From positions 740,819 to 804,818 of the forward strand of contig CAJFCJ010000007.1 in NCBI GenBank assembly GCA_904063045.1: a stretch of 64,000 nt of DNA, given 5' to 3'. This DNA is from Dimorphilus gyrociliatus (taxonomy: Eukaryota > Annelida > Polychaeta > Dinophilidae). Made by a program: the position numbers and the translations under genes. Shown in pieces: positions 53,806 through 64,000 of this stretch. Within the stretch, counting starts at the first letter, position 1. Every line of letters starts with the position of its first letter. Under the pieces are notes generated by a model. The model was not told where the DNA came from and made no database searches. It saw only the letters and a program-made list of their open reading frames with translations.

Positions 53806-56800
53806 TACATATTTTCTTTTTGCATGTTTGTTTTCGGCTCTGATTTTTGCTTGCTTTTGCTATTTTGGAGTATGATATATCCCTGGTTTTCCCAACAGAC
53901 TTATATTTAATATGTTAATACTCTATTGTGAATTATTTTGCATCTGGATTATATTTATGCCATTAGTTCTATTCAAAATAGTCCAATTATTATATTTTAT
54001 CTATTTCTAATCTGAGAAAGAAAAAAAGATCAAAATTTTAAATTAAAAATAAAAAAAAGCGTCTATTTTTTTTCCTTCCCTTAAGTTTAATGGGTGTTTT
54101 TATTATTTTCTAAGTAAGTGGCTCTTTAATTTTACTAATAGGATGATATTAAATTAGCTTATTCTGGCGTTAAGTTTATCTTTTTTTATTTTATTTTTTT
54201 GGAAGCGTAGAAAGATGTAATCATTTTATATATAATGAAAAAAATCTTCATAATATAAAGTAATTCCTGTCTTGTTTAATGATTATATGTAAAAAGGCAA
54301 ACTTAGTCACGACATATAAATCGGTTGATAACCAACCATCTGTTGTGCTAAAAGACTATAGGAAGATAGTTACTACTATGGTCTTAATTTGATTTAATTT
54401 ATACTGGTCTTTTTTTTTAATTTAGGTCTGTTAAAAACTTATTTGTTCATATAAAACATCAAAAGGAAAAAATTACCCGATTGCGAGACAAGTCTTTTTT
54501 TTTCTTCTACGAATCATGCAATGCATTTCGTGGCCCATAGCTTTTACTCTCTATTTAGCGTTAACCTAAACAATAACATGATTGAAGCTTTAGGCGTAAT
54601 AATTCGTCAAGTGAGAAGAAAAATCAAAAAGTAAATGCAGAGGAAAACACGCGACAACTGTCAAACGTAGATATAGTATATATAAATTTAATCTATTCCT
54701 ATATATCTTTTTATTGAGCTTCTTGCAGTATAAAATAGTCTCTTTTAATAATATATGCATTCTCGACACTATAAAACTTGAAAAATTTAGTTCCAAGTCT
54801 TTCCCTTAAACTATTCCACTTTGATATTTAGGGTTCTAGAAAACTGCTTATAGAATAGTCCATTACACCTTTTGATGTTGAAAAAAGCTAAATTTGTTTT
54901 CAAAAGCCTATTCTTATGTAATTAAATACCCCCGTAGAAGCCAATATAAAAAAGAGGGATGGGATAGTGTTTGCTGCGTCTTACATTAAACATCTACCCT
55001 GGGAAGTTTTTCTATTACAAAGAGAAAAAAAAAACCACTAGTAGCAGGTGACCAATAAAACTGTACTTGCTATTTGCATTTCATTACCAACCTTCAGAAC
55101 TAAAAAATAATGCCTATTAGAATTTTAATTAGAAATCAAAGGCCTTATTATCCACTGGTGTAAACTACCCAAAATATTCTTAATTTATTCATAACTATTT
55201 GTTTAAATTTATATATACATGTACTGTATTTATATATTCTTTATAACATTGATTGAAAGAAAAGAAGAAGATATAAATAGATGTAGTTGCATACTTCAAA
55301 TATGTCAAATATTTATCTTTATCAATCTAAAAGTCTTTTAAGAACAGTAGATTTTATAAAATTTAAATTTACTTTATGATAATAATGCGATAAATCACAA
55401 GAAAAAATCAATTTCAACTTCTAAAGGTTGCTTTTAAAAAAAAACTATGACGCACATGAAAATAAAATAAACATTTCTGCAACTAATTTTGAACTATAAA
55501 ATCTTTTAATTAATTCTTCTATTATTTCTATTTTTTCTTTCTTTTGTTCCTTTGTCAACAGTACCGAACATAATTTAAACTATAGTAGAAGACTATAGGC
55601 TTTACTTTCTTTAGTTTTTTTTCTCTATACAACACTGTACTTTAAAAGTTAAAATACACACATTTAATCGATTAAAAATTAATAAACATGAAAAAAAAAG
55701 AAGAAGAGAAAAGAGAAACTATACAATTATTTTTTTTACAAAAGGCAAAAGAATAAACGAGATAGATTATGAAGTTGTACAAACTATAGAGTTGTCAAAA
55801 GATTCATTGTTACCCAGAGCAAAAATATATATATATATATAATGAGAAATTTTTTGTAAAAGCAACTGAAGAAAACCAAACTTCTATTGCCATCAAGTAA
55901 GTTTGCAATTGTTTGTCGTTTTGATATTAGAAGCCTTATAATAAAGAAACAAACTAAAGAAATATGAGACATTTTCACATAGAATAATGATTAGTCACTT
56001 CTCTCCAGAGTTCTAAACAGACAGATTAGAGAGAAAGAGGGAGAGAAGAGCAAGAAATTTATAAAATACATAGATTGACAACATTTTCCGCGAAACATTT
56101 CATTTCCTTATTTTTGTTTTATCTTCTTTTGCTATAAATATTTCATTTATAAAGATGGAATATTGCTTTAAGTATATAGGCCTTATAAGTCTATGAGAGG
56201 TGGGGAAGGGGGGAATTAAGGGAAGGGTTAGGCAGGGGAGGAAGCAAAAAAAAGAGAGAAAAAAGAGGGGAAGGAAAGGAGATTTTTTTTTTGCCTCTGA
56301 GTGTAAATACCTTTTGATGTAGTTTCTCTCTTTTGTCAACAATAAAAACGAAACTTTTCAACGATTTTTTATTATAGACCTATGTAGTTTTCTCATCGAT
56401 GCATGAATACTATGCAGAATATAAACAGTATAATATGATACAAAGTATCTATCTGCTTTGATTTTTGCTTACAATTTTTACTTTTTTGTTCAAAAAAAAA
56501 ACAAACAATATCATCTTATTTTATCATTATTTTTCGCCATCTTTCTTTGTGTAGTTAAGCTAGTTTCAAATGCAACACTACCTCTAAGAAACGGTAAACA
56601 GTGGACGAGTCCTATTTTATTCAATTGCACCTCCGATGGTAATAATGAATTTGATGATGACGAAATTACTTGGTTAAGAAATGGCAAAAAAATCGATTTT
56701 AAGAAGGAAACTGATTATGCCAGGGATAATAAAAAAGGCCAATTTAAAATCAAATTTGTAAGAATTGATGAAGATAGTGGAAATTTTACATGCCGAATTA

Positions 56801-57598
56801 AATCCGATGATGAGAAAAATGAAGATACAATTTTAATTGAAAGTAAGTATCTTAAAAACTCGTTTTATACTATGTTAGCGTTGTATGTTTTATTATAATT
56901 TATAAGAAAAGGTTTAGACCTCATTCTTTTGCCACGAACAATTTAATAAATCAGCCTTCAACGATATCATTTAAGGCAATTAAGTGTAATGTACTTATAT
57001 TGAAAATATAAGCTTCTGACATATTAAAAGTATATATGTGTCGACAACAACTGGAATTTTCTTAAATTTTACACGAGTGGCTGAAAGATTATAAAGGATT
57101 TTTTTTTAAACAGGCGAACCACAAGTTAGCTTTAAGGAGGAGAGATCAAAAAATCTCGTCCAAGGAGATCCTTTAATTCTGAAATGTCGGGTTTATGGAC
57201 GTCCGAGCCCAGATTCAGTTACTTGGTATAATCCAGCAGGTGAAATTCTATCTAACGAATTTAATAGTAGGGTAGTCTTGTCTGCCAACGAAGGTATTGA
57301 GAATGCTACGCTTAAGATAAAAGATATGGACTTTGATGATAAAGGAACTTACACCTGTGAAGCAACTAATATATATGGAACGCATAATTCAACAATTACT
57401 GTTAGAGTGAAGGATAAATTGGCCGCTTTATGGCCATTTTTGGGCATTTGCGGGGAAGTTTTAATCCTCTGTACCATAATATTCATTTATGAAAGATCAA
57501 GAAAGAAGAAGAATGCAAAAGAGGCTGAAGCTGTTGATGAAGCTGCTGATAAATTAACAAATTCCAACGATCATCATATTAGGCAGCGTAAAACCTAA
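51926..57598 (+). CDS. BSG: Basigin/neuroplastin-family immunoglobulin membrane protein
   Basis: Type I membrane protein with two Ig domains; relatives chaperone monocarboxylate transporters and calcium pumps. Exons 51926-51995 (signal peptide, LAFTICIATLCVLCTA), 56555-56842 and 57114-57598 total 843 bases, 280 residues, in matching phase 1. The first Ig has LFNC and NFTC; the second has LKC and GTYTCEATN with GDPLILKCRVYGRPSPDSVTW. The membrane segment AALWPFLGICGEVLILCTII keeps the glutamate inside the helix that marks basigin and neuroplastin, followed by FIYERSRKKK and a tail ending RQRKT. Joining the signal exon across a 4.56 kb intron rests on phase, strand and the lack of any other partner, so it is less sure (about 0.75) than the Ig and membrane exons. 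Confidence 0.9.
52528..52558 (+). repeat. (AT)n microsatellite
   Basis: About 31 bases of perfect AT repeat inside the basigin intron. Confidence 0.9.
53695..53798 (+). repeat. Compound (AT)n-(CT)n-(TA)n microsatellite
   Basis: A run of AT repeats (about 53695-53731), a CT run (about 53738-53765) and another TA run (to 53798) form a nearly symmetrical compound array. The two AT arms can pair to form a long hairpin with the CT tract in the loop. Confidence 0.9.
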
Positions 57599-58600
57599 CT
57601 ATGCAAGACATTATTTTAAATGTTAAACTTATTTCTTTTGTTAATTTCTGCTGCACCGAGTTTTTCTGGGTTTATATAGTATAATATAAAGTATTAGATT
57701 GATTATATTATTATACCTATTGGACGTAAATATCTTGACCTAAGTATAAACTACCTAATAAGAGAAAACAAATGGAAAAAAATACAAAAGAAAGTATATA
57801 TTATACAGTTTTTCAATATCTCTACTATTCTTACTTTGCACTTTTAATTTAATTAACTTAGTTTATCATTATAGATTTGTATAACACTCGAATTTATAAG
57901 AAATCTTTCATCAACGATCTATTTTACTAAGGTAATTTAAAGGGACATTTAGAGCACTTATGTCATATTTCTTTGGGATGTATGGTTAAGAAATATCTGA
58001 TTTCTTTCCTGCTCTGTCTATCTCTCTCTCTCTCACACACACACTTTGTCTCACTGTCTATTTATCTCTCTCCTGTTTAATTAGATAATAACAGAAATTA
58101 CTATAAGTTCTCTTACGCTCAATAGTTAATAGCTAAGTGATTTAAACGAGCAATTTCCTTCTATGGATAGAAACCCATAGAAAAAAATAATTCCTAGTCG
58201 TTAAAGTTGAAAGCTTTTTAGATAAAAGAAAGAAGAATATTCTACATCTCTATAGAACAGACTACTATGCTACGTTAGTTTTCATTATAGTGCTATATTT
58301 TACATATTCAGTTGCCAGCTTTCTACTATTCAAAATTAGCTTCATTTTGATGCTTTTCTAAGGGAGTAGTGTACCATTTTGCTGCTATTATTATTTATTA
58401 TTATTATTCTTATCAATTTAACAATAAAAAACATATAACCTTAAATAGAAGTCTTATAAATATAACAAAACATAAATGTGATATTTTAGAATTGAAATGT
58501 TAATAAAATTCTGTTATATATCCCTAATTAAGTGGCGCAATCTATCGGTACATGTACTTTATTGTCTGTTACATTTTAAGACTATTTGCCCCAAGCCCAA

Positions 58601-58612
58601 TCTTTCTTTCTT

Positions 58613-58687
<75 letters not shown>
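58601..58687 (+). repeat. (TTTC)n-(TC)n microsatellite
   Basis: About 87 bases: TTTC repeats grade into a long perfect TC tract. It encodes Ser-Leu or Arg-Glu runs only if translated, which is not credible. Confidence 0.9.
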
Positions 58688-59285
58688 TTTATTGTTGATG
58701 TATATACAGTACTATAATATGTATCTAGTAGATAGTATTGGGTGCATATCTCTCTGCCTGTCATTCTCAATGTTTTTCTCTTCTTTAATATTGATTGATG
58801 AGGAAAAAGATTTGAATCGATGAGAAAATTGTATATGATAAACCTGTTTAAGATACACGAGAGACTCATGCTCAAAGATATTATGTAGTGTAAAGAAAAA
58901 GACTTGAAAATTCCAAGATTACGATTTATTCTCTCTATTAATTAAACACTCTTATTAATCTACGAAATAGGGAACAGAACAAAATCAAATAGAAAGTAGT
59001 TGGAAAGAGAAAGAGAAACATAGAGAGAGAGAGAGAGAGAGAGTATAGGGAAAATCGTCTGTATTTCGCTTGGAGAATTAATAAAGCGACGCAAGAGAAA
59101 TTTATCCAACGGGTTGACAACTAAATCTAGAACATATCACTTCATGCTAATTTTATTTATGTTTTGATTAAATACTTACACACGAAGCTTTTTTTTCCCA
59201 TTAAAACTTTGTCCATGTTATTAGGATTCTTATTTAAAAAAAAAGCGTACATTTCTAGAATAACTTTTATAGGCTTCAAAATACT

Positions 59286-59288
<3 letters not shown>

Positions 59289-59339
<51 letters not shown>
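59289..59339 (+). repeat. (TA)n microsatellite
   Basis: About 51 bases of uninterrupted TA repeat in the spacer between basigin and the Myb/SANT-like gene. Confidence 0.9.
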
Positions 59340-59342
<3 letters not shown>

Positions 59343-59690
59343 GTATATGTATATGGTCTAACGTAGAAAAAAAGAAGAGATTATTATATTCTATACATGG
59401 CTGCGCGAAGACTTCATAAAAATGTAACAAGATCAGTCAACCACAACATTAGTATCATTATTCTTGTATCTAAATTGTTAGAATATTCATTCACTTGTTC
59501 CATTAGATCGAATAATTCCTCTTCGCAGGGCCTTCAGTCTGTGTATAAAAGGTACTTTTTTCATATAAAGGTATACATATACAATATATAAAGTATATAT
59601 AGCTATATGAAACTTTCTTGGAAAGTAACAAACGCGACTTATTTCTTATTCGCTTCTTTGCTTATTTGTTTATATAGTCTTGGAATAAAC

Positions 59691-61195
59691 TTACTCTTCA
59701 TAAATTCCCTCTAGTAATTGAATCTTCTTCGTGGATAGTGATAATTTCTCTTCCTGAATTTTTATTAACCTTTCATTTTGTTTGGTAATTGAACTATTAT
59801 CGTTTTGTGTGGAAAGGGAAGCTAGGCTAGGTGGAGAATTTATCCCTCTCTTGCTGATATTACTAGATAATTCATAGTTATCTTGGGCACTTCTTCTCAA
59901 TAGTAGAGTTGTGCTGTTTTTTACTTCTTCCAAATTTTCACTGTCTAATCTTTGACATGCTGACAAACTAAGGCTTTCAACTTTAAAAAGTTCATTATCG
60001 CCAATAGACTTTATATTTGTCATCACTTTTGATTTATCAGTTTTTATTGGAAATTGTTTACATTTCTCTATTCGATCATCTGTAGGCTTTTTTATGAATG
60101 AGAGAACCATTTTTTCAATTTCATCTAGCGGTTTAACATTACGAAATAGTCCAAACTCTTCCTTTCTTCGAATTTTTATATAATGTTGTTTTGTTCTCGA
60201 CTTTAAATCTAACCATTTTTTCCTTACCTGTTGATTATTTAATTAAAAACTATTAAATAGAAAGACTGAGAGAAAAAGACGAAGAGACAATGAGATGGAC
60301 AGAAAGAAGAGATATTTTCTATGGCATTCTCTTTATATAGTATTTACTTGTCAATCTTAGATATTAGTGTTTGTTTTTTGTTACCAATATATATAGTTAT
60401 TATTGGGAAGGCAGAGGGAGATTTTAAAAAAACACCAACACGAAATGTCATGCCTTATAGGCTGATTTTTGTTATACTGACAGTATTAACGGCGAATGTC
60501 AAAACACCTTGGGAAATGTAAAATAGTTTTATCTTAAAAGCTTTATTATATTTCTTACTTTTGTAAAAATTTAAATATTCTTTTCACTGTTTAATCTTTT
60601 AATGCTTTCTTTTCTAGATTAATTGAATATATTTGATATTGCGCAAGAAATGAGAATAGAAATTTGTTAGAGTGAAAAAGTAGCGATTTATAAGCAGGAA
60701 ACAAGCTTTACCATCTCAAACTAAGTGCGAATATACATCATTTCCATTTATGGACAAAGGATATACGGGTAACGGAATTGAATATCAATAGAGCGTAAAA
60801 TGACCAACTAAATATAGAAAATTGTTTTTGTCTAGTTTTTTTTTTTAATAAAAAAATTCCATTTTTTCTATTTTTTCCTTAATAAAGAAAAGAAAAGAAA
60901 CTCAACATCTTTAATTTCTCTATGTATTCCACTTTTTTTTCGCATCCTCTCTACAATATCCATCCAAATGGCAGCTTGTAATTGATGGATTTTCGGGTCT
61001 ATTAAACGAAAAAAGAAGAATTTAGCATGGGAATTGTACATAATCGATTGAAAAAAAAGTACAAGTTTTAGCTGTTCCATTTTCCAAGATATCGAAGTTG
61101 TCTTTTACACCTTTAACTAATTCAGTCTTTTCCAAATCGGAATAATTCTTATCCTTTTTCCTAGATTTTCTTACAATTGGATTACTATTAGCCAT
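59691..61195 (-). CDS. Myb/SANT-like DNA-binding domain protein
   Basis: Three exons, minus strand: 61195-61063, 60998-60907 and 60227-59691. They total 762 bases, 253 residues, in consistent phase. The N-terminus is basic (RKSRKKDKNYSDLEKTELVK), followed by NFDILENGTAK, QLQAAIWMDIVERMRKKSG and VRKKWLDLKSRTKQH. This Trp-spaced three-helix pattern is that of the Myb/SANT-like DNA-binding family (Myb_DNA-bind_5, as in MSANTD3/4 and NAIF1). The rest is Ser/Asn-rich and ends in a helical segment (NERLIKIQEEKLSLSTKKIQ) that could be a coiled coil. Related domains occur in Harbinger-type transposon accessory proteins and in genes domesticated from them. Target genes are unknown. Confidence 0.75.
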
Positions 61196-61875
61196 AACTA
61201 AATTGTTGCTTTTTTTAAAACAATTTCTATCAATTACAACGTACTTTCTCCATTCAAAGTGAGAAAATCTAATTTTTATTCCAATATGCTTATAATTTGA
61301 AATTTTTTTTACTTTTACTAGAAGCGCCATCTGCATTAAACGATTATTATTTACCCTTTAAATCAACAGTAATAAACATTAATGGATAAATAGATTAGAT
61401 AGTAATATTAACGCTTCCTGGAAATGAACTATAAGAAGAATAGGGCAGAAGGGAGTAATATTCTATTTATTAGTTAATTAAGAATCGGTAAATAGCTATA
61501 CTGTTCTTAATATGTGAAAGACTTAGGCTTTGCAATGGCAAACTCTAATCGCATTTTTAGCTTGACCCAGTTATCTAAACATAGTATATCCTCCGAAAGA
61601 GAGTTTAATTTGAAAAAGTATTAAGCATAACAATAAAAATGAACATTAAGACCATTAAATAAAGCTATATATTGAGGTTTTTAAGAGCTCTATTTATTAT
61701 TTTTATCATCTCAGAACATAAAAGTAATAACAAACTCTGCCAGAAATGTACTTAAAAATTAAGTATTCTGTTTGTTTGTTTGTTTGTTTTTTTGATATGA
61801 AGGTTAGATGAATGATGATTCTATAAATGCAAATTTTCTCTTTATATATATATTTATATATATATCTGTCATTTT
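61196..61875. other. Spacer between importin-11 3' end and Myb/SANT-like promoter
   Basis: 680 bases. It is the upstream region of the Myb/SANT-like gene and the 3' flank of importin-11, with a short (GTTT)n run near 61770 and a (TA)-rich stretch near 61844-61866. No gene was recognised. Confidence 0.5.
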
Positions 61876-64000
61876 TCACCTATTTAACAATTCTCTTAAT
61901 TGATCTAGAACTTCACTATTGACATTTGTCCATATTTCTTGGCCTGCTTCTCTATTGAGTTCTTCGATAATTTGTTTAATACAAACAATCACATCAAAGT
62001 TTTGTGCCGGGTCTTTTTGACTTAGTTCCATCTTCCGACGTTCGTGCCAATTACTTTCTGGTGTTATTGACCAATTTAAGGCGTCCGAAGTATTATCATT
62101 CTTTACAATACAGACTGCATTTTGTACCAAGAAGTCAACAACTTCGGGGAAAATCTCTAATAGAACTGGTCTGTAAGGCGACTTAAGAAGTGTTAGAACT
62201 GCCAAAGTGCTTAATTTTTTCTTATCAATGTGATTAACGCAGTCGTTATGCTGTATGAATAGTTTAATAATATAGGGACCACTTTCTGAGCACAATTCGT
62301 TTAGAGATGATATATTTTTTAAAATAAGCCTTGCTAAGATGGATAGTTGAAAGGATGTCATTACGGGGTTTTCATCTAATGGTTCTGATGGCTGAACTAG
62401 ATATGAGACTGTATTTTCATAGACTTTCTTAAAGGTTGACGGCGGTATAAGTTGGATTGAAAGTTCAACTGTTCTTAGAATGAGTACAATCTGATTGGAG
62501 AAAATTAGAAAATATAGCATATTATTTGCAAAGCATACATCAAATGATTGATTATTAGTGAAAGTACACATACCCCTTCGTTTTTCAATTCAGACATCAT
62601 CATTGAGAAACAGTCATCAAACATCTGACCAAACACATCGTAAACTTTATTCGGTGATGCCATAACACAACTTTCAAATATTTTCAAACAACACCGTACA
62701 TTCTCAGTAGAACTTTCCATTATTTTAACTATACGCCCTAGAAGTGATAGGGTCTCATCGGAAATAGCTTCGACGTTTTGAAGATGGGCTAACCAAAGCT
62801 CTAGACCATCTTCTAATAAATAAATAGTATCGGGATTATCTAAATCTGTACAATTATCAATGACCGGTAAAACAAAATGTAGAAGAGAACAATTCTTTTC
62901 TTGTAAATTTTCAAGTAGCAATTTCGTAGCGGTGACAATTGAAGATTTTAAAGTGTGCTCTTTTTCAGCCGCCGTCCACAAATTAGGTAGATAGTCCATT
63001 AATTTACTAGTCAAAGGTATAATACTCCTTCCGCATCTTTCCATTGAAAATGATATTACATTTAAAACCAAAATCTTTGATTCAACCTCTTCAACAGATA
63101 GTAAAATGTCATATAGCTTACGGAATATATCTTCAAGATACTAAAAGACAAAATGAATATTAAATTTATAAGAAAAGTAAACAAAAGTAAAGATTATAGT
63201 ACTAACTGGAACTAGATCTTCGGATTCCAAATGAAAATCATCCAGAGCTAGACGAAGAGCTGAGACAGTTTCTAATTTTACAACAGTATCTTTTTCTCCC
63301 AAAAGGATACTTATAATTCTGTAAAAATCCTTTTTTAATGTAAATTTCACTCCAAGCCATCTGGCGATCATCCAGACTATTCTTCTTCTAAGAATAAAGG
63401 AGAATGGTTGATCGAAATTCAATTCGGCTACTAAGGAGTTCTTAAACCAGGAATCAAAATCAAGTTCATCGTATAGTTGATAGGAGGCTAATCCAATGGA
63501 TTTGTAAACGGCATCTCTTCTGAGTACGCTTTCCAAGTCGTGAGAAAATGTTGCAGGATTACCGCAGTATTGGTTCAGCAGTTCAAGCAGCAGAGGGCAG
63601 AGTTGTTCCGAATATTCTTTAATTACGGATAGGAAAAGCTTTTCAACGCACTTCTCAAAGTAATAATATTTGTAACAGATACCAGCGTGGTCCTCATTGC
63701 CTATTACGAAGAGAAACATCAATATGATCAACTATCTAAAAACATTAACAAAGATAGTTTTACCGTATTCTTCTGGAATTTCCTCCCAAGCTTGTAGACT
63801 ATCTTCGGTTAGAACCATCATATCCATAACTAAATGCTGACCAAGCTGAGTGATTGTTGAGTAAGTGAAAAAGTTTGTTTTTTGTTTAAGTCCTTCGTTT
63901 GCATCATGAGTTTTAGATGTTTTTATTAATTTATAATCAGGTAAACGTATAATTGAATGCAAAACATTCAACAGATTTATTCTTATCTTTATATCATCTA
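61876..64000 (-). CDS. IPO11: Importin-11, C-terminal part
   Basis: Importin-beta-family nuclear transport receptor made of HEAT repeats; known cargoes include UBE2E-type E2 enzymes and RPL12. Exons, minus strand: 64000 (edge) to 63764, 63700-63207, 63140-62574 and 62490-61876. They join in phase to give roughly 640 residues, ending QLRELLNR. Matches are spread over the whole stretch: EEYGNEDHAGICYKYYYFEKC, RRRIVWMIARWLGVKF, ETVSALRLALDDFHLESEDLVPYLEDIF and SPNKVYDVFGQMFDD. The N-terminal half with the Ran-binding region lies past the right edge, and the last exon is open to base 64000. No breaks were seen. Confidence 0.9.

Larger units (their letters stand above)
51996..56554 (+). other. 4.56 kb intron 1 of the basigin homologue
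   Basis: By far the longest intron in the window, very A/T-rich, with microsatellites at 52528-52558, 53695-53798 and near 55826, and a T/A-rich polypurine stretch around 56200-56280. Open frames in it are low-complexity or lack any recognisable domain. No additional Ig exon was found. If the signal exon belongs elsewhere, this stretch is intergenic. Confidence 0.55.
57599..59690. other. Convergent spacer, basigin 3' UTR to Myb/SANT-like gene
   Basis: About 2.1 kb, A/T-rich, with several simple repeats: (CT)n/(CA)n near 58019-58043, (TTTC)n-(TC)n at 58601-58687, (GA)n near 59022-59043 and (TA)n at 59289-59339. No gene with recognisable domains was found. Confidence 0.5.

Noticed and set aside
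52339-54796. Short open frames inside the basigin intron
   Set aside because: They run through AT and CT repeats or lack any domain-like sequence, and none has a convincing splice context.
58497-58875. Open frames over the (TC)n tract
   Set aside because: Low-complexity translation of a microsatellite on both strands.

Overview
The window is nuclear DNA from a small bilaterian invertebrate with a compact, AT-rich genome. It holds 20 protein-coding genes on both strands. Most introns are only about 50-75 bases (GT-AG), and nearly every gene could be rebuilt exon by exon with consistent reading phase. The gene set (BCL9/Legless with its Pygopus- and beta-catenin-binding motifs, BACE, basigin, ICA1, TBC1D24, a protein mixing DB modules with FN3 and Ig domains, a divergent single-exon peptide-type GPCR) fits a lophotrochozoan such as a miniature annelid. 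The species is an inference. No bacterial operon, phage, CRISPR, rRNA or tRNA was recognised.

Layout. 1-7 kb: DCUN1D (cullin neddylation, minus, 3' end outside the window) head-to-head with MCM7 (replicative helicase, plus), then a MAX-dimerisation bHLH-zipper repressor (MXD-like, minus). 7.5-15 kb: a calcineurin-like phosphoesterase (minus) head-to-head with an ATP11-type lipid flippase (plus) that has two alternative C-terminal ends. 15.5-22 kb: TBC1D24 (minus) head-to-head with BCL9/Legless (plus). 22-25.4 kb: gene-free, with GA-rich repeats. 25.4-36 kb: USP20/33 deubiquitinase, a 1432-residue Ig/DB/FN3 cell-surface protein, and a GPCR. 36.6-43.6 kb: SLC7A6OS/Iwr1 (minus) head-to-head with NAA25 (plus); two unrecognised small genes (minus); and a POLR3G/RPC7 homologue (plus). 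44-47 kb: BACE-like aspartyl protease. 47.3-57.6 kb: ICA1 (minus) head-to-head with a basigin/neuroplastin homologue whose probable signal-peptide exon lies 4.5 kb upstream of the rest. 57.6-64 kb: microsatellite-rich spacer, a Myb/SANT-like gene (minus), and the 3' half of importin-11 (minus, continuing past the right edge).

The genes do not form one pathway. Several are housekeeping (MCM7, NAA25, Iwr1, RPC7, importin-11, DCUN1D) and some act in signalling or membrane traffic (BCL9, USP20/33, TBC1D24, ICA1, ATP11, BACE, basigin). Twelve of the 20 are arranged as six head-to-head pairs, so shared bidirectional promoters are the main organising theme. Three of these share the exact 9-mer TCACGTGAC, and the DCUN1D/MCM7 promoter also carries a perfect palindromic E2F site. 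No clearly novel multi-gene system was found. The best leads are alternative protein ends (ATP11, ICA1), a start codon alone in its exon (DCUN1D), the DB-FN3 repeat protein, and two adjacent unrecognised proteins rich in CDK-type sites.
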